Notes: a model not told the origin generated them from the sequence alone. A stretch of DNA of 7,595 nucleotides from Candidatus Nanopelagicaceae bacterium (GCA_947490625.1 CANLHC010000035.1:1-7595), one strand, 5' to 3'. Shown: positions 1 to 6,741, numbered from the stretch's first letter. Program-made: numbers and translations.

Positions 1-794
1 CACGCGTGAATGAACTGTTGATTAATGATCTTGCAGTCACCGCTGAGGTGATGTCACAAGCTGAGGCGAAGAAGATGGGCGCTATGGCCCTCTTCGGCGA
101 AAAGTACGGCGATCACGTTCGCGTTGTTAGCGTTGGTGACTGGGCGAGAGAACTCTGCGGTGGCACGCACGTGCACCGTTCCGGTCAATTAGGTTTGGTT
201 AAACTACTCTCTGAGTCCTCTATCGGTGCCGGGGTTCGTCGCGTTGAAGCACTCGTTGGTGCGGATGCTTACCAATTCCTCGCACGCGAGCATGTACTGC
301 TTAACTCTCTCACTCAAATCATCAAAGGCGCACGTGTTGAAGAACTGCCTGCCCGGGTGAACGATCTTGTTACCAAGATGAAGGATATTGAAAAAGAGCT
401 AGCCTCTTTACGAACCTCCGCTGCGATGCAAGGAGCCGGTAAGCTCATTGAGAACGCTAAAGATGTTTCCGGAACTTCATTTATTTCTGGATCCCTTGCT
501 GATGGGATTCCCGCCGATAGTTTGCGCGAGATCGCCCTTGATCTCCGTGCGCGAAGCCCAAAAAATGTTGTGGCACTTACCAGCGTAGTTGAAGGCAAAG
601 TTGTCTTGGTTGTTGCCGTCAGTGAGGCCGCTCGATCACCACAGGTAAAAGCTGGAGCGCTCGTAAAGGTAGCTAGTGCAATTCTGGGTGGTGGTGGTGG
701 TGGAAAAGATGATTTCGCACAAGGTGGTGGAACCGATGCTGCGAAAATTTCCGAAGCTATGAAGGCCATCGAACTAGCGATCGCGGGCAATTAA
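1..794 (+). CDS. alaS: Alanyl-tRNA synthetase, C-terminal part (5' end outside window)
   Basis: The 3' end of the cytosolic enzyme that charges tRNA(Ala) with alanine and hydrolyses mischarged Ser/Gly-tRNA(Ala). The reading frame is open through the left edge (first full codon at 3, CGC), so the in-frame GTG at 6 is not a start. The visible part begins inside the editing domain. The Zn-binding SAD motif CGGTH is at 156-170, with its Cys and His being two of the metal ligands; the other two lie upstream of the window. GAMALFGEKYGD precedes it and ESSIGAGVRRVEA follows it. A charged, coiled-coil-like linker (about 330-440) leads to the C-Ala/DHHA1 domain, which ends in a six-glycine run and the typical DDFAQGGG stretch. 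The TAA stop shares its last A with the ATG of ruvX (TAATG), suggesting coupled translation. Nothing in the visible part looks broken. Confidence 0.97.
   Translation, partial: RVNELLINDLAVTAEVMSQAEAKKMGAMALFGEKYGDHVRVVSVGDWARELCGGTHVHRSGQLGLVKLLSESSIGAGVRRVEALVGADAYQFLAREHVLLNSLTQIIKGARVEELPARVNDLVTKMKDIEKELASLRTSAAMQGAGKLIENAKDVSGTSFISGSLADGIPADSLREIALDLRARSPKNVVALTSVVEGKVVLVVAVSEAARSPQVKAGALVKVASAILGGGGGGKDDFAQGGGTDAAKISEAMKAIELAIAGN
687..704 (+). repeat. (GGT)5-GGA trinucleotide run encoding six glycines in alaS
   Basis: Five perfect GGT codons followed by GGA encode the glycine-rich loop of the AlaS C-Ala domain. The glycine run is a normal family feature. Near-exclusive use of one codon makes it a short in-frame microsatellite, in which slippage would change glycine number without shifting the frame. 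Confidence 0.8.
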
Positions 795-1216
795 TGTCAC
801 GGCTGGGTCGCAGACTCGCCTTTGATTACGGAGATGTTCGCATTGGCGTAGCGGTCTGCGACATGGATGGAATTCTCTCTTCGCCTCTTGAGCCGCTGAA
901 TAGTAAGCATCCAGCACTCTTGGATCACGTGGGAGATTTAGTAAAAGAATATGAGCCAGTTCGAATTTATGTGGGGCAACCTCTCAATCTTTCGGGCGAA
1001 CCCTCAGCATCGAGTGCAAAGGCAAGTGCTTTTGCCGAACAACTCAGATCGAATTTCGATTGCGACGTCGTCATGATTGATGAGCGTCTGACAACAGTGT
1101 CAGCTAGCGCTCTCTTGACTCAAGCAGGAGTAAATAGCAAGGACCAGAAGAAGTTGATCGATTCTGTCTCAGCTGTTGCGATTCTAGAGAGCGGAATTGC
1201 TCGTGATCGTAGATAA
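794..1216 (+). CDS. ruvX: RuvX / YqgF family Holliday-junction resolvase-like nuclease, pre-16S rRNA processing
   Basis: A 140-residue protein of the RNase H-fold YqgF family, the usual length for the family. The family is described both as a putative Holliday-junction resolvase and as a nuclease acting on 16S rRNA precursor ends; the sequence cannot choose between these roles. Visible motifs are FDYGDVRIGVA near the N-terminus (the first catalytic Asp in the first beta strand), VGQPLNLSGEPS around residues 60-70, DERLTT at about 96-101 (a second acidic cluster), and KKLIDSVSAVAIL near the C-terminus with the last conserved Asp. The ATG at 794 overlaps the alaS stop by one base and there is no strong Shine-Dalgarno, consistent with translational coupling to alaS. 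Its 3' end overlaps mltG. The alaS-ruvX-mltG order is the standard actinobacterial one. Confidence 0.95.
   Translation: MSRLGRRLAFDYGDVRIGVAVCDMDGILSSPLEPLNSKHPALLDHVGDLVKEYEPVRIYVGQPLNLSGEPSASSAKASAFAEQLRSNFDCDVVMIDERLTTVSASALLTQAGVNSKDQKKLIDSVSAVAILESGIARDRR
1187..1195 (+). promoter_or_regulatory. Ribosome binding site that decides the mltG start
   Basis: GAGAGCGGA ends 7 bases before GTG 1203 but only 1 base before the longer-frame TTG 1197. The spacing therefore favours GTG 1203. The site lies inside the end of ruvX. Confidence 0.55.
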
Positions 1217-2237
1217 ACCCGCTCTACTTCGAGTTGGGGCAGCGCTACTTGCAAGCGTGTTGATTATTGCTGGACTTTCCTTAATCAAACGCGGTCCTGC
1301 AGCGGCTGCAGATTTTCCTTGCCAAGTTTCTTCAAGTGCAGAGAAGATTTCGATTGATGTCTCTTCGGGGGAAACTGGGTCAGAGATTGCTCTGGAGCTC
1401 TTTGATAAAGGTGTCACGAAATCTCAAGAGAGCTTCTTCCGTATTGCAGTCGCTGATCAACGTTCGTCATCGATTGCCCCAGGTATTCACCTGATTGACA
1501 TAGAAATTTGCGCGAAAGATGCACTCACTCAGCTACTCGATAATAAGCGGATCGCCGGACTGATCAACGTGAAGGAAGGTGCTTGGGTAAGTGAGATTAA
1601 AGTGGCATTCACAGAGGCGGGATATTCACAGAAAGAGATTGATCGTGCCTTTGCCCAAGCAACTATTCCTCAGCCTTTTTCACGTGTAGAGGGCCTACTC
1701 TTTCCAGCACAGTATAGTTTTGCAAAGGGAACACCAATTGAGCGCGCCATTGTAGAGATGATCAGTAGGGGAGAGCAGGAAGTGATGAGAGCTGGATTTG
1801 CTGACAAGACAAGCAGATTCACCGAGCAAGAGTTGTTGATCATCGCATCCATTATTCAAGCAGAAGGAACAGATGATAATTTCGGGCAGGTCTCACGAGT
1901 TATTTACAATAGGCTGAAAATCGGAATGCCGCTTCAGATGGATTCAACCGTTCATTACGTTCAGTCCCAGCGCGGCGATATCTTTCTGAGCACCAAGTCC
2001 ACTCTCCTTAAATCCCCCTTTAATACATACCGGAATGCTGGCCTGCCTCCTGGGCCGATAGGAAATCCTGGGCGAAACGCGATGCTCGCAGCCGTCACTC
2101 CAACCCCTGGTGATTGGCTCTATTTCATCACCGTCGCCCCAGGTGACACACGATTCACGCAATCCTTTGACGAGTTCAATGAATGGAAATTGATTTACAA
2201 GGCGAATCTTCGTGCCGGAAAGTTCGAGGATAAATGA
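1203..2237 (+). CDS. mltG: Endolytic peptidoglycan transglycosylase MltG (YceG-like)
   Basis: Membrane-anchored lytic transglycosylase that cleaves nascent glycan strands in the periplasm-side space and is thought to set strand length or terminate synthesis. With GTG 1203 it has 344 residues. A short N-terminal stretch is followed by one membrane helix (about residues 8-27), with the rest outside. Two LysM-like segments follow (about 50-100 and 122-155). The YceG catalytic region contains EGLLFPAQYSF (about 163), IIASIIQAEG (about 213-222, with the presumed catalytic Glu at 221), RVIYNRLKIGMPLQMDSTVHY, and SPFNTYRNAGLPPGPIGNPG near residue 275. A longer frame starts at TTG 1197, but the ribosome site sits too close to it. 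The gene overlaps ruvX by 14 bases and ends in an ATGA overlap with aroE, so it is probably co-transcribed with both. The family is certain; the start is less so. Confidence 0.95.
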   Translation: MIVDKPALLRVGAALLASVLIIAGLSLIKRGPAAAADFPCQVSSSAEKISIDVSSGETGSEIALELFDKGVTKSQESFFRIAVADQRSSSIAPGIHLIDIEICAKDALTQLLDNKRIAGLINVKEGAWVSEIKVAFTEAGYSQKEIDRAFAQATIPQPFSRVEGLLFPAQYSFAKGTPIERAIVEMISRGEQEVMRAGFADKTSRFTEQELLIIASIIQAEGTDDNFGQVSRVIYNRLKIGMPLQMDSTVHYVQSQRGDIFLSTKSTLLKSPFNTYRNAGLPPGPIGNPGRNAMLAAVTPTPGDWLYFITVAPGDTRFTQSFDEFNEWKLIYKANLRAGKFEDK

Positions 2238-3040
2238 TGATTCGTGGCGCAGTGCTTGGTTCTCCGATCTCACATTCACTATCTCCGGTGTTATATCAGG
2301 GGGCTTTTGAATTCCTGGGAATCGACGGCCATTACGAGGCAATCGATGTTCCAAGTGGGACATTCGCCGATTTTTTTAGCAAGCGTGCTAATGAGTTTGA
2401 TTACTTCTCGCTCACCATGCCTTTGAAGGAAGAAGCGTTGTCGCTCGATATTTCCTTCGATGAACTTGCTAAAAGAATTGGCTCGGCGAACATGCTCTAT
2501 CGTAAGAATGGAACGTGGCACGGCACCTCTACAGATGGATCAGGATTTGTATCTTCTCTTGCAGCTTCATCAGATCGCACCTTTTCTAACGCGCTGATCT
2601 TGGGTGCAGGTGGGACTGCGCGTGCAATCGCCGGTGCAATCGATTCGCTTATCCCAAAGATTTCTATACTCGGTCGCACATCAACCAGACGAGATGCACT
2701 TGCTCGATGCGTTCAATCATCCACCTTTGAATATCTGCCCTGGAGCGATAATCACGAGCTTTCAGAATATGACTTAGTCATCAACACGACACCAGCCGGT
2801 GCTGCCGATCTCCTCGCAGAAAATCTTTCATCTTCTGTGTCAGCGCTTCTCTTCGACGTGATTTATACACCGTGGCCAACAGTGCTGGCATCGAGGTGGA
2901 GCGATCGATCAGGGCAGGTGATTAACGGAAAAGAGCTTCTCCTCTGGCAAGGAATAGATCAGCTAGAGAGAGTTGTCGAAGTTCCGTTCGATCCCGCTCT
3001 TCTTGCGCCACATCTTCGAGGACTCTTAGCCTCTCGTTAA
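2234..3040 (+). CDS. aroE: Shikimate dehydrogenase (NADP+)
   Basis: Reduces 3-dehydroshikimate to shikimate with NADPH in the cytosol, the fourth step of the shikimate pathway. The 268 residues match the usual length. The substrate-binding N-terminal domain shows GSPISHSLSP (9-18) and TMPLKEEA, whose Lys65 is the catalytic lysine, then GSANML (Asn86) and STDGSGF with Asp101, the catalytic partner. The Rossmann part carries ILGAGGTARA (122-131) and GRTSTRR (147-153), then NTTPAG, DVIYTPWPT and GKELLLWQG (Gln239). Asn59 of the E. coli enzyme is Ser59 here, and the Asn of the usual NTD motif is Ser. Two adjacent ATGs exist. ATG 2234 overlaps the mltG stop as ATGA, while ATG 2237 lies 6 bases after GAGGA (2226-2230) and is the better spaced; the choice changes only one Met. 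A 53-base gap with a hairpin follows. Confidence 0.96.
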   Translation: MMIRGAVLGSPISHSLSPVLYQGAFEFLGIDGHYEAIDVPSGTFADFFSKRANEFDYFSLTMPLKEEALSLDISFDELAKRIGSANMLYRKNGTWHGTSTDGSGFVSSLAASSDRTFSNALILGAGGTARAIAGAIDSLIPKISILGRTSTRRDALARCVQSSTFEYLPWSDNHELSEYDLVINTTPAGAADLLAENLSSSVSALLFDVIYTPWPTVLASRWSDRSGQVINGKELLLWQGIDQLERVVEVPFDPALLAPHLRGLLASR

Positions 3041-3058
3041 CCACAGGTACCTCTTTCA

Positions 3059-3082
3059 GCGCCTTCTTCGGCTAGAAGGCGC
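3059..3082 (+). terminator. Perfect 9-bp hairpin between aroE and the prepilin peptidase gene (possible weak terminator or attenuator)
   Basis: GCGCCTTCT (3059-3067) and AGAAGGCGC (3074-3082) are exact reverse complements, separated by the loop TCGGCT. The hairpin starts 19 bases after the aroE stop and ends 11 bases before the next ATG. There is no T-run after it on either strand, so it is not a classical intrinsic terminator. Actinobacteria can use hairpins with poor U-tails, and mRNA stabilisation or translational control are alternatives. The 3' arm contains AGAAGG, a Shine-Dalgarno-like sequence that would be hidden in the stem. The structure is certain from sequence; the function is not. 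Confidence 0.6.
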
Positions 3083-3093
3083 GTTAGCGTTCC

Positions 3094-3507
3094 ATGATGC
3101 TTACCCTGATTTCTCCGATCCTCCTATGGCTTACTTTTAGAGATATCAAGTCACATCGAGTTCCTAACAATGGACTTCTTCTACTTTTCCTAATCTCGCT
3201 TGCATATGCAGTTACTCAAGGGCATCCATGGCATCAGCACTTGGTGGCGACAGGATTTGTTTTAATTGCATCTGGTTTTGCTTACATATTTCTCGGGCTT
3301 GGCATGGGGGATATCAAATTCTTGATCATATTAACGTTGCTGGTGATCCCAACAGGCATCGCAAGGTATTACTGTTTTTTTGGCTGCTTCTCTCTTTCCG
3401 CCTTTTTCCATGTGATCGTATCGACTCGATGTGATCTCACCCGAAATATCTCAATTCCGTTAGCACCGTCTCTATCGATTGCTACGGTAATGGTTCTTTT
3501 CCTCTAA
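3094..3507 (+). CDS. Small type IV prepilin peptidase (A24 family, peptidase domain only)
   Basis: A 137-residue, very hydrophobic protein with the two catalytic aspartates of the A24 aspartic peptidases. Asp17 is in FRDIKSHRVPN (16-25), where the D-x-x-x-x-x-x-P-N spacing is typical, and Asp73 is in GLGMGDIKF (68-76), the GxGD motif. About five or six membrane helices are expected; the C-terminal SIPLAPSLSIATVM matches the family ending. Such enzymes cut the leader peptide of type IV, Flp/Tad or Com-type prepilins at the cytoplasmic face of the membrane. There is no N-terminal methyltransferase domain, as in TadV/CpaA and many actinobacterial members. No pilin, ATPase or other pilus gene is in the window. 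A homologue lies in the same place in mycobacteria (Rv2551c, between aroE and aroC). ATG 3094 and ATG 3097 are adjacent and neither has a good Shine-Dalgarno. A T7 run at 3375-3381 does not break the frame. Confidence 0.85.
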   Translation: MMLTLISPILLWLTFRDIKSHRVPNNGLLLLFLISLAYAVTQGHPWHQHLVATGFVLIASGFAYIFLGLGMGDIKFLIILTLLVIPTGIARYYCFFGCFSLSAFFHVIVSTRCDLTRNISIPLAPSLSIATVMVLFL

Positions 3508-3533
3508 ATTGGCAGGCATCTGGGGGAGCAATC

Positions 3534-3542
3534 TGTCAGAAT
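3534..3542 (+). promoter_or_regulatory. Possible extended -10 element for a leaderless aroC transcript
   Basis: TG-T-CAGAAT has the form of an extended -10 box and ends 6 bases before the aroC ATG, so transcription would begin at or next to the start codon. Four of six bases match TATAAT. A TTGGCA at 3509-3514 resembles a -35 box, but the 22-base spacing is too long for a normal promoter. Weak evidence. Confidence 0.25.
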
Positions 3543-3548
3543 AGGGGG

Positions 3549-4730
3549 ATGCGTTGGCTGACAGCAGGTGAATCTCATGGACAGGCTCTCTCGGCAATCC
3601 TCGAGGGAATACCTGCTCATGTGAAGATCGACTCAACCTACCTTGATTATCATCTCGCTCGTCGTCGTTTAGGTTTTGGTCGTGGAGCGCGGCAGAATTT
3701 TGAAGCTGACAAGATAACAATTCTTGGTGGTGTGCGATTGGGTCTTACGCAAGGTGGTCCGATCAGCATTCAAGTAGGAAACTCTGAATGGCCTAAGTGG
3801 GAAAAGGTCATGTCTGCTGATCCAGTGGATGAATCAGAGATTGCACATTTGGCGCGCAATGCACCTCTGACTCGACCACGACCAGGTCATGCTGACCTTG
3901 TTGGAATGCAGAAGTACGACTTTGATGACGCTCGACCAATTCTCGAGCGAGCAAGTGCGCGTGAAACCGCAGCGCGTGTAGCCCTCGGTGCCGTGGCACG
4001 TGCTTTCCTTGAGCAGAGCGTAGGCATCACCATCGTCAGTCATGTTCTCTCGATTGGTTCTGTGCGTGTTCCCGATGAGACAGTGTTACCAGAAGCAAAT
4101 GACATGGAAAGAATTGATAGTGATCCAGTTCGTTGTAGTGATGCAGCAACTAGTGCGCGCATGATGAAAGAGATCGAAACAGCCCACGCTGATGGTGACA
4201 CGCTGGGCGGTGTCTGTGAGATTTTAGCTTTTAATCTTCCACCAGGTTTAGGTTCGCACGTTCATTGGGATCGTCGACTTGACGCGCGGATTGCGTCTGC
4301 GATGATGGGTATACAGGCGATTAAGGGTGTTGAAATTGGTGATGGTTTCACTACTGCAACTCGTCGCGGTTCCGTGGCTCACGATGAGATTGAAAAGAAC
4401 GCCAAAGGTCAGATTGTCAGACGGAGTGATCGTGCGGGTGGCACAGAAGGCGGAATGTCTAACGGTGAGATATTGCGCGTGAGTATTGCGATGAAGCCAA
4501 TATCTACTGTTCCTAAAGCGCTCGACACCATCGACACCGCAACGGGTGAACCTGCAAAGGCGATCAATCAACGTTCAGATGTCTGTGCTGTGCCTGCTGC
4601 AGGAATCGTAGGAGAAGCGATGCTCGCACTTGTGCTCGCCGAAGCTGTCCTGGAGAAGTTCGGTGGCGATAGCGTGCAAGAGACCAAGCGCAACTTCAAT
4701 TCATATGTAGATCATCTTCGAATCAGGTAG
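3549..4730 (+). CDS. aroC: Chorismate synthase
   Basis: Converts 5-enolpyruvylshikimate-3-phosphate to chorismate using reduced FMN; last step of the shared aromatic pathway. The 393 residues fit the longer actinobacterial form. Motifs in order are GESHG (7-11, catalytic His10), RRRLGFGRGAR (38-48), TQGGPI (67-72), EWPKWEKVMSADPVD (80-94), RPGHAD (111-116), RASARETAARV (134-144), RAGGTEGGMSNG (295-306, flavin/substrate binding) and QRSDVCAVPAAG (341-352, with the catalytic Asp344). No key residue is missing. ATG 3549 is the natural start: the family begins M-(L)-R-W-L-T-A-G-E-S-H-G and no NTG lies in frame in the short upstream gap. The G5 run touches the ATG directly, so it cannot act as an ordinary ribosome site; a second GGGGGAG at 3522-3528 is 20 bases away, too far. 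aroK begins 2 bases after the stop. Confidence 0.98.
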   Translation: MRWLTAGESHGQALSAILEGIPAHVKIDSTYLDYHLARRRLGFGRGARQNFEADKITILGGVRLGLTQGGPISIQVGNSEWPKWEKVMSADPVDESEIAHLARNAPLTRPRPGHADLVGMQKYDFDDARPILERASARETAARVALGAVARAFLEQSVGITIVSHVLSIGSVRVPDETVLPEANDMERIDSDPVRCSDAATSARMMKEIETAHADGDTLGGVCEILAFNLPPGLGSHVHWDRRLDARIASAMMGIQAIKGVEIGDGFTTATRRGSVAHDEIEKNAKGQIVRRSDRAGGTEGGMSNGEILRVSIAMKPISTVPKALDTIDTATGEPAKAINQRSDVCAVPAAGIVGEAMLALVLAEAVLEKFGGDSVQETKRNFNSYVDHLRIR

Positions 4731-4732
4731 CG

Positions 4733-5251
4733 ATGCTCTCAGCGATTTTGATTGGACCTCCGGGCTCTGGTAAATCCTCAGTAGGTAAATCCCTAGCTCA
4801 ACGAATGGGTGTCGAGTTCGCGGATACTGACACGATTATCGAGAAAAAATGCAACAAGAGCATCTCGGATATCTTCGTTGAATCGGGTGAGCCATACTTT
4901 AGAGAGATTGAGAGAACGGTTGTGCTCGATCGACTAGAAAATGGAGAAGGCGTTCTCTCTCTTGGCGGGGGATCGGTGCTTGATCAGAAAGCACAATCAG
5001 CCCTACGTAATAGTCCGACTCCGATTGTTTTCCTCGATGTTTCTTTAGCTAGCGCTTCACCACGGGTGGGCTTTAATAGAGATCGTCCACTTCTGGTGGG
5101 TAATCCACGAGCTAAATGGCAAGAGCTCATGAATGCACGTCGACCAATCTATGAAGAGCTCGCAACTTTTAAGGTATCTACCGATGAGCTCACGCCGTCA
5201 CAAGTGTCTTCGAAGATAGTCGAGCTCCTAGCTAAAGAGGATCAGTCATGA
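4733..5251 (+). CDS. aroK: Shikimate kinase
   Basis: Phosphorylates the 3-hydroxyl of shikimate with ATP in the cytosol. The 172 residues match the family (about 170-180). The P-loop GPPGSGKSS is at 8-16 (Lys14). DTD at 31-33 includes the shikimate-binding Asp33. FREIER at 56-61 gives Arg57, and GGG at 78-80 is the glycine triad of the substrate site. RVGFNRDRPLL contains the lid arginine (probably Arg116), and NARRPIYEE contributes Arg136. All the residues I know to matter are present. The start lies 2 bases after the aroC stop, with a weak AGG 5 bases before it. The 3' end overlaps aroB as ATGA. It is a plain single-domain kinase; there is no sign of the AroK-AroB fusion seen in some bacteria. 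Confidence 0.97.
   Translation: MLSAILIGPPGSGKSSVGKSLAQRMGVEFADTDTIIEKKCNKSISDIFVESGEPYFREIERTVVLDRLENGEGVLSLGGGSVLDQKAQSALRNSPTPIVFLDVSLASASPRVGFNRDRPLLVGNPRAKWQELMNARRPIYEELATFKVSTDELTPSQVSSKIVELLAKEDQS
5235..5240 (+). promoter_or_regulatory. Ribosome binding site of aroB
   Basis: AAGAGG, 7 bases before ATG 5248 and inside the end of aroK. It supports the ATGA-overlap start and coupled translation of aroK and aroB. Confidence 0.65.
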
Positions 5252-6306
5252 GTCAAGTGATAAGGGTCAAGGCAGAGCGAGAATATGACGTCCTCATGAC
5301 CGAAGATTGGCGTAATGATTTAGTTGAGATTGCCAAAACTAGAACTCGCTGCGCAGTAATTCTTACGCAAGCTATGCGCGATCAGGTAGGAAACCTTGAA
5401 GCCGACGATTGTGAATTCTTCTACTGTCCGATACCAGATGGAGAAGAGGGAAAGAGTCCTGCATCCCTTCTCACACTCTGGAACTGGTTGGCGGCAGGAG
5501 GCTTCACACGAAGTGATCTCATCGTTGGCATCGGCGGGGGAGCGGTCACAGATATCGCAGGATTTGCTGCAGCGACTTATTTGCGTGGCATTGATTGGGT
5601 GGCGATTCCGACCTCAGTTGCTGGGGCTGTGGATGCTGCAATCGGTGGAAAAACGGGAGCGAATTTAGATTATGGAAAGAACATGATCGGTTCGTTTTAT
5701 TCCCCAATCGCTGTGCTTATCGATCTGTCGTGGTTTGCCACCTTGGGTGATCGCGATTTTGCCGCTGGACTTGCTGAAGTGATCAAGTGTGGATTTATCA
5801 GGGATGAAGAGATACTCAAGCGCCTTCAAGGTCAAAGCCTTGCTTCTATTCGTAGCAGTCATGAATTGGTTGCGGATTTGATCTATCGATCTGTGGCGAT
5901 CAAAGCCAGTGTCGTTGGCAATGATTTCAAAGAGGGTTTTGAAAGAGAGATCCTGAACTATGGACACACCTTTGGACATGCCGTTGAACAGCATTCTAAA
6001 TATTCCTTAAAGCATGGTGAGTGCGTATCTATCGGGATGGCCTACATGGCCCACCTCCAGCTCTCACTTGGACTCATCACAGAAGAAGTACATCAACTGC
6101 ATTTCTCTATCTTGCAGGGGGTTGGCTTACCGACTGCATATAAAGATGGCGATTGGCCCGAACTCCGAGCCATCATGTCGCGCGATAAAAAGAGCCGGGG
6201 ACACTCCGTGCGGTTCGTTGTCATATCAGAAATCGGAATTACTGATCGATTGAGTGATGTGGCGCCGGGCGAACTCCTGAGTGCATATGAGAAGGTATGT
6301 TCATGA
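5248..6306 (+). CDS. aroB: 3-Dehydroquinate synthase
   Basis: Cyclises DAHP to 3-dehydroquinate using NAD+ and a divalent metal (Zn or Co); second step of the pathway. The 352 residues match the family. The NAD-binding loop GIGGGAVTDIAGF is at 94-106, followed by AATYLRG and the PTS/VD segment (121-129). GGKTGANLDYGKNMIGSF covers 133-150, including Lys135 and Lys144. Metal ligands by family position are Glu177 (GLAEVIKCG), His240 (NYGHTFGHAVE) and His256 (LKHGE). The AVTD wording of the glycine loop resembles mycobacterial enzymes. The start ATG overlaps the aroK stop by four bases and has a good ribosome site. The end overlaps aroQ in the same way. The gene sits with the enzyme of the next step, aroQ, directly downstream. 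Confidence 0.98.
   Translation: MSQVIRVKAEREYDVLMTEDWRNDLVEIAKTRTRCAVILTQAMRDQVGNLEADDCEFFYCPIPDGEEGKSPASLLTLWNWLAAGGFTRSDLIVGIGGGAVTDIAGFAAATYLRGIDWVAIPTSVAGAVDAAIGGKTGANLDYGKNMIGSFYSPIAVLIDLSWFATLGDRDFAAGLAEVIKCGFIRDEEILKRLQGQSLASIRSSHELVADLIYRSVAIKASVVGNDFKEGFEREILNYGHTFGHAVEQHSKYSLKHGECVSIGMAYMAHLQLSLGLITEEVHQLHFSILQGVGLPTAYKDGDWPELRAIMSRDKKSRGHSVRFVVISEIGITDRLSDVAPGELLSAYEKVCS
6289..6295 (+). promoter_or_regulatory. Ribosome binding site that decides the aroQ start
   Basis: GAGAAGG ends 7 bases before ATG 6303 and 1 base before the upstream in-frame ATG 6297. Spacing favours ATG 6303, which also gives the ATGA overlap with the aroB stop that recurs in this cluster. Confidence 0.65.
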
Positions 6307-6734
6307 ACGTTCTAGTAATCAATGGCCCGAATCTAGCTCGCTTAGATATTCGCGACTCGAGCATTTATGGCAACCTTTCATATCCACAACTCGTCGAATA
6401 CATCTCGAAAGCAGCAAGTGGTTTAGGTTTTACTGCAGATGTTCGTCAGAGTGATGACGAGTCCACCATCATTGGATGGCTCCATGATGCCGCAGACTCA
6501 AAGACCCCGGTCATTATTAATCCTGCAGCCTTTACTCACTATTCCTATGCCATACGTGATGCGGCGGCGATGCTTAAAGGGCCATTGATTGAAGTTCATC
6601 TCTCGAATCCGCTCAGCAGAGAAGAGTTCCGCCATACATCTGTGATCTCAGGGGTTGCCACTGGAACAATCGGCGGATTTGGACCACATTCTTACGTGTT
6701 GGCTCTGATGGCGCTGAAGGATCTCAAAGCATAA
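6303..6734 (+). CDS. aroQ: Type II 3-dehydroquinate dehydratase
   Basis: Dehydrates 3-dehydroquinate to 3-dehydroshikimate by anti elimination; type II enzymes are dodecamers. From ATG 6303 it has 143 residues, normal for the family. Visible active-site positions, two lower than in the M. tuberculosis enzyme, are Asn10 (INGPN), Arg17 and Tyr22 on the mobile lid, Asn73, His79 (AFTH), Asp86 (IRDA), His99 (EVHLSN, the general acid) and Arg110 (REEFR). QSDDE at 49-53 resembles the mycobacterial QSDSE. The lid reads NLARLDIRDSSIYG, where most relatives have a Gly-x-Arg-Glu-Pro pattern, and Gly77 of M. tuberculosis is Ala75. The catalytic residues remain, so an active enzyme is likely. It ends the run of aromatic genes; a T5 stretch follows the stop but no hairpin precedes it. 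Confidence 0.96.
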   Translation: MNVLVINGPNLARLDIRDSSIYGNLSYPQLVEYISKAASGLGFTADVRQSDDESTIIGWLHDAADSKTPVIINPAAFTHYSYAIRDAAAMLKGPLIEVHLSNPLSREEFRHTSVISGVATGTIGGFGPHSYVLALMALKDLKA

Positions 6735-6741
6735 TTTTTCA

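Noticed and set aside
6..8. GTG 6 as a true start of a short 262-residue protein
   Set aside because: The frame is open to the window edge and begins in the middle of the AlaS editing domain, so this is a partial gene.
314..790. 158-codon open frame on the - strand inside alaS
   Set aside because: It is a low-complexity shadow of the conserved AlaS C-terminal domain (its poly-Pro run is the reverse of the GGT glycine run) with no recognisable motif.
1197..1202. TTG 1197 as the start of mltG
   Set aside because: The ribosome-binding site ends only one or two bases before it; GTG 1203 has proper spacing.
1944..2363. 139-codon open frame on the - strand across mltG and aroE
   Set aside because: It lies antisense to two well-conserved coding regions and has no family motif or ribosome site that I can see.
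3375..3381. T7 run suspected of causing a frameshift in the prepilin peptidase gene
   Set aside because: The residues after it remain hydrophobic and the C-terminal IPLAP segment matches the A24 family ending, so the frame is intact.
6297..6302. ATG 6297 as the start of aroQ
   Set aside because: GAGAAGG is one base away, whereas ATG 6303 has 7-base spacing, the ATGA overlap and the family N-terminus.
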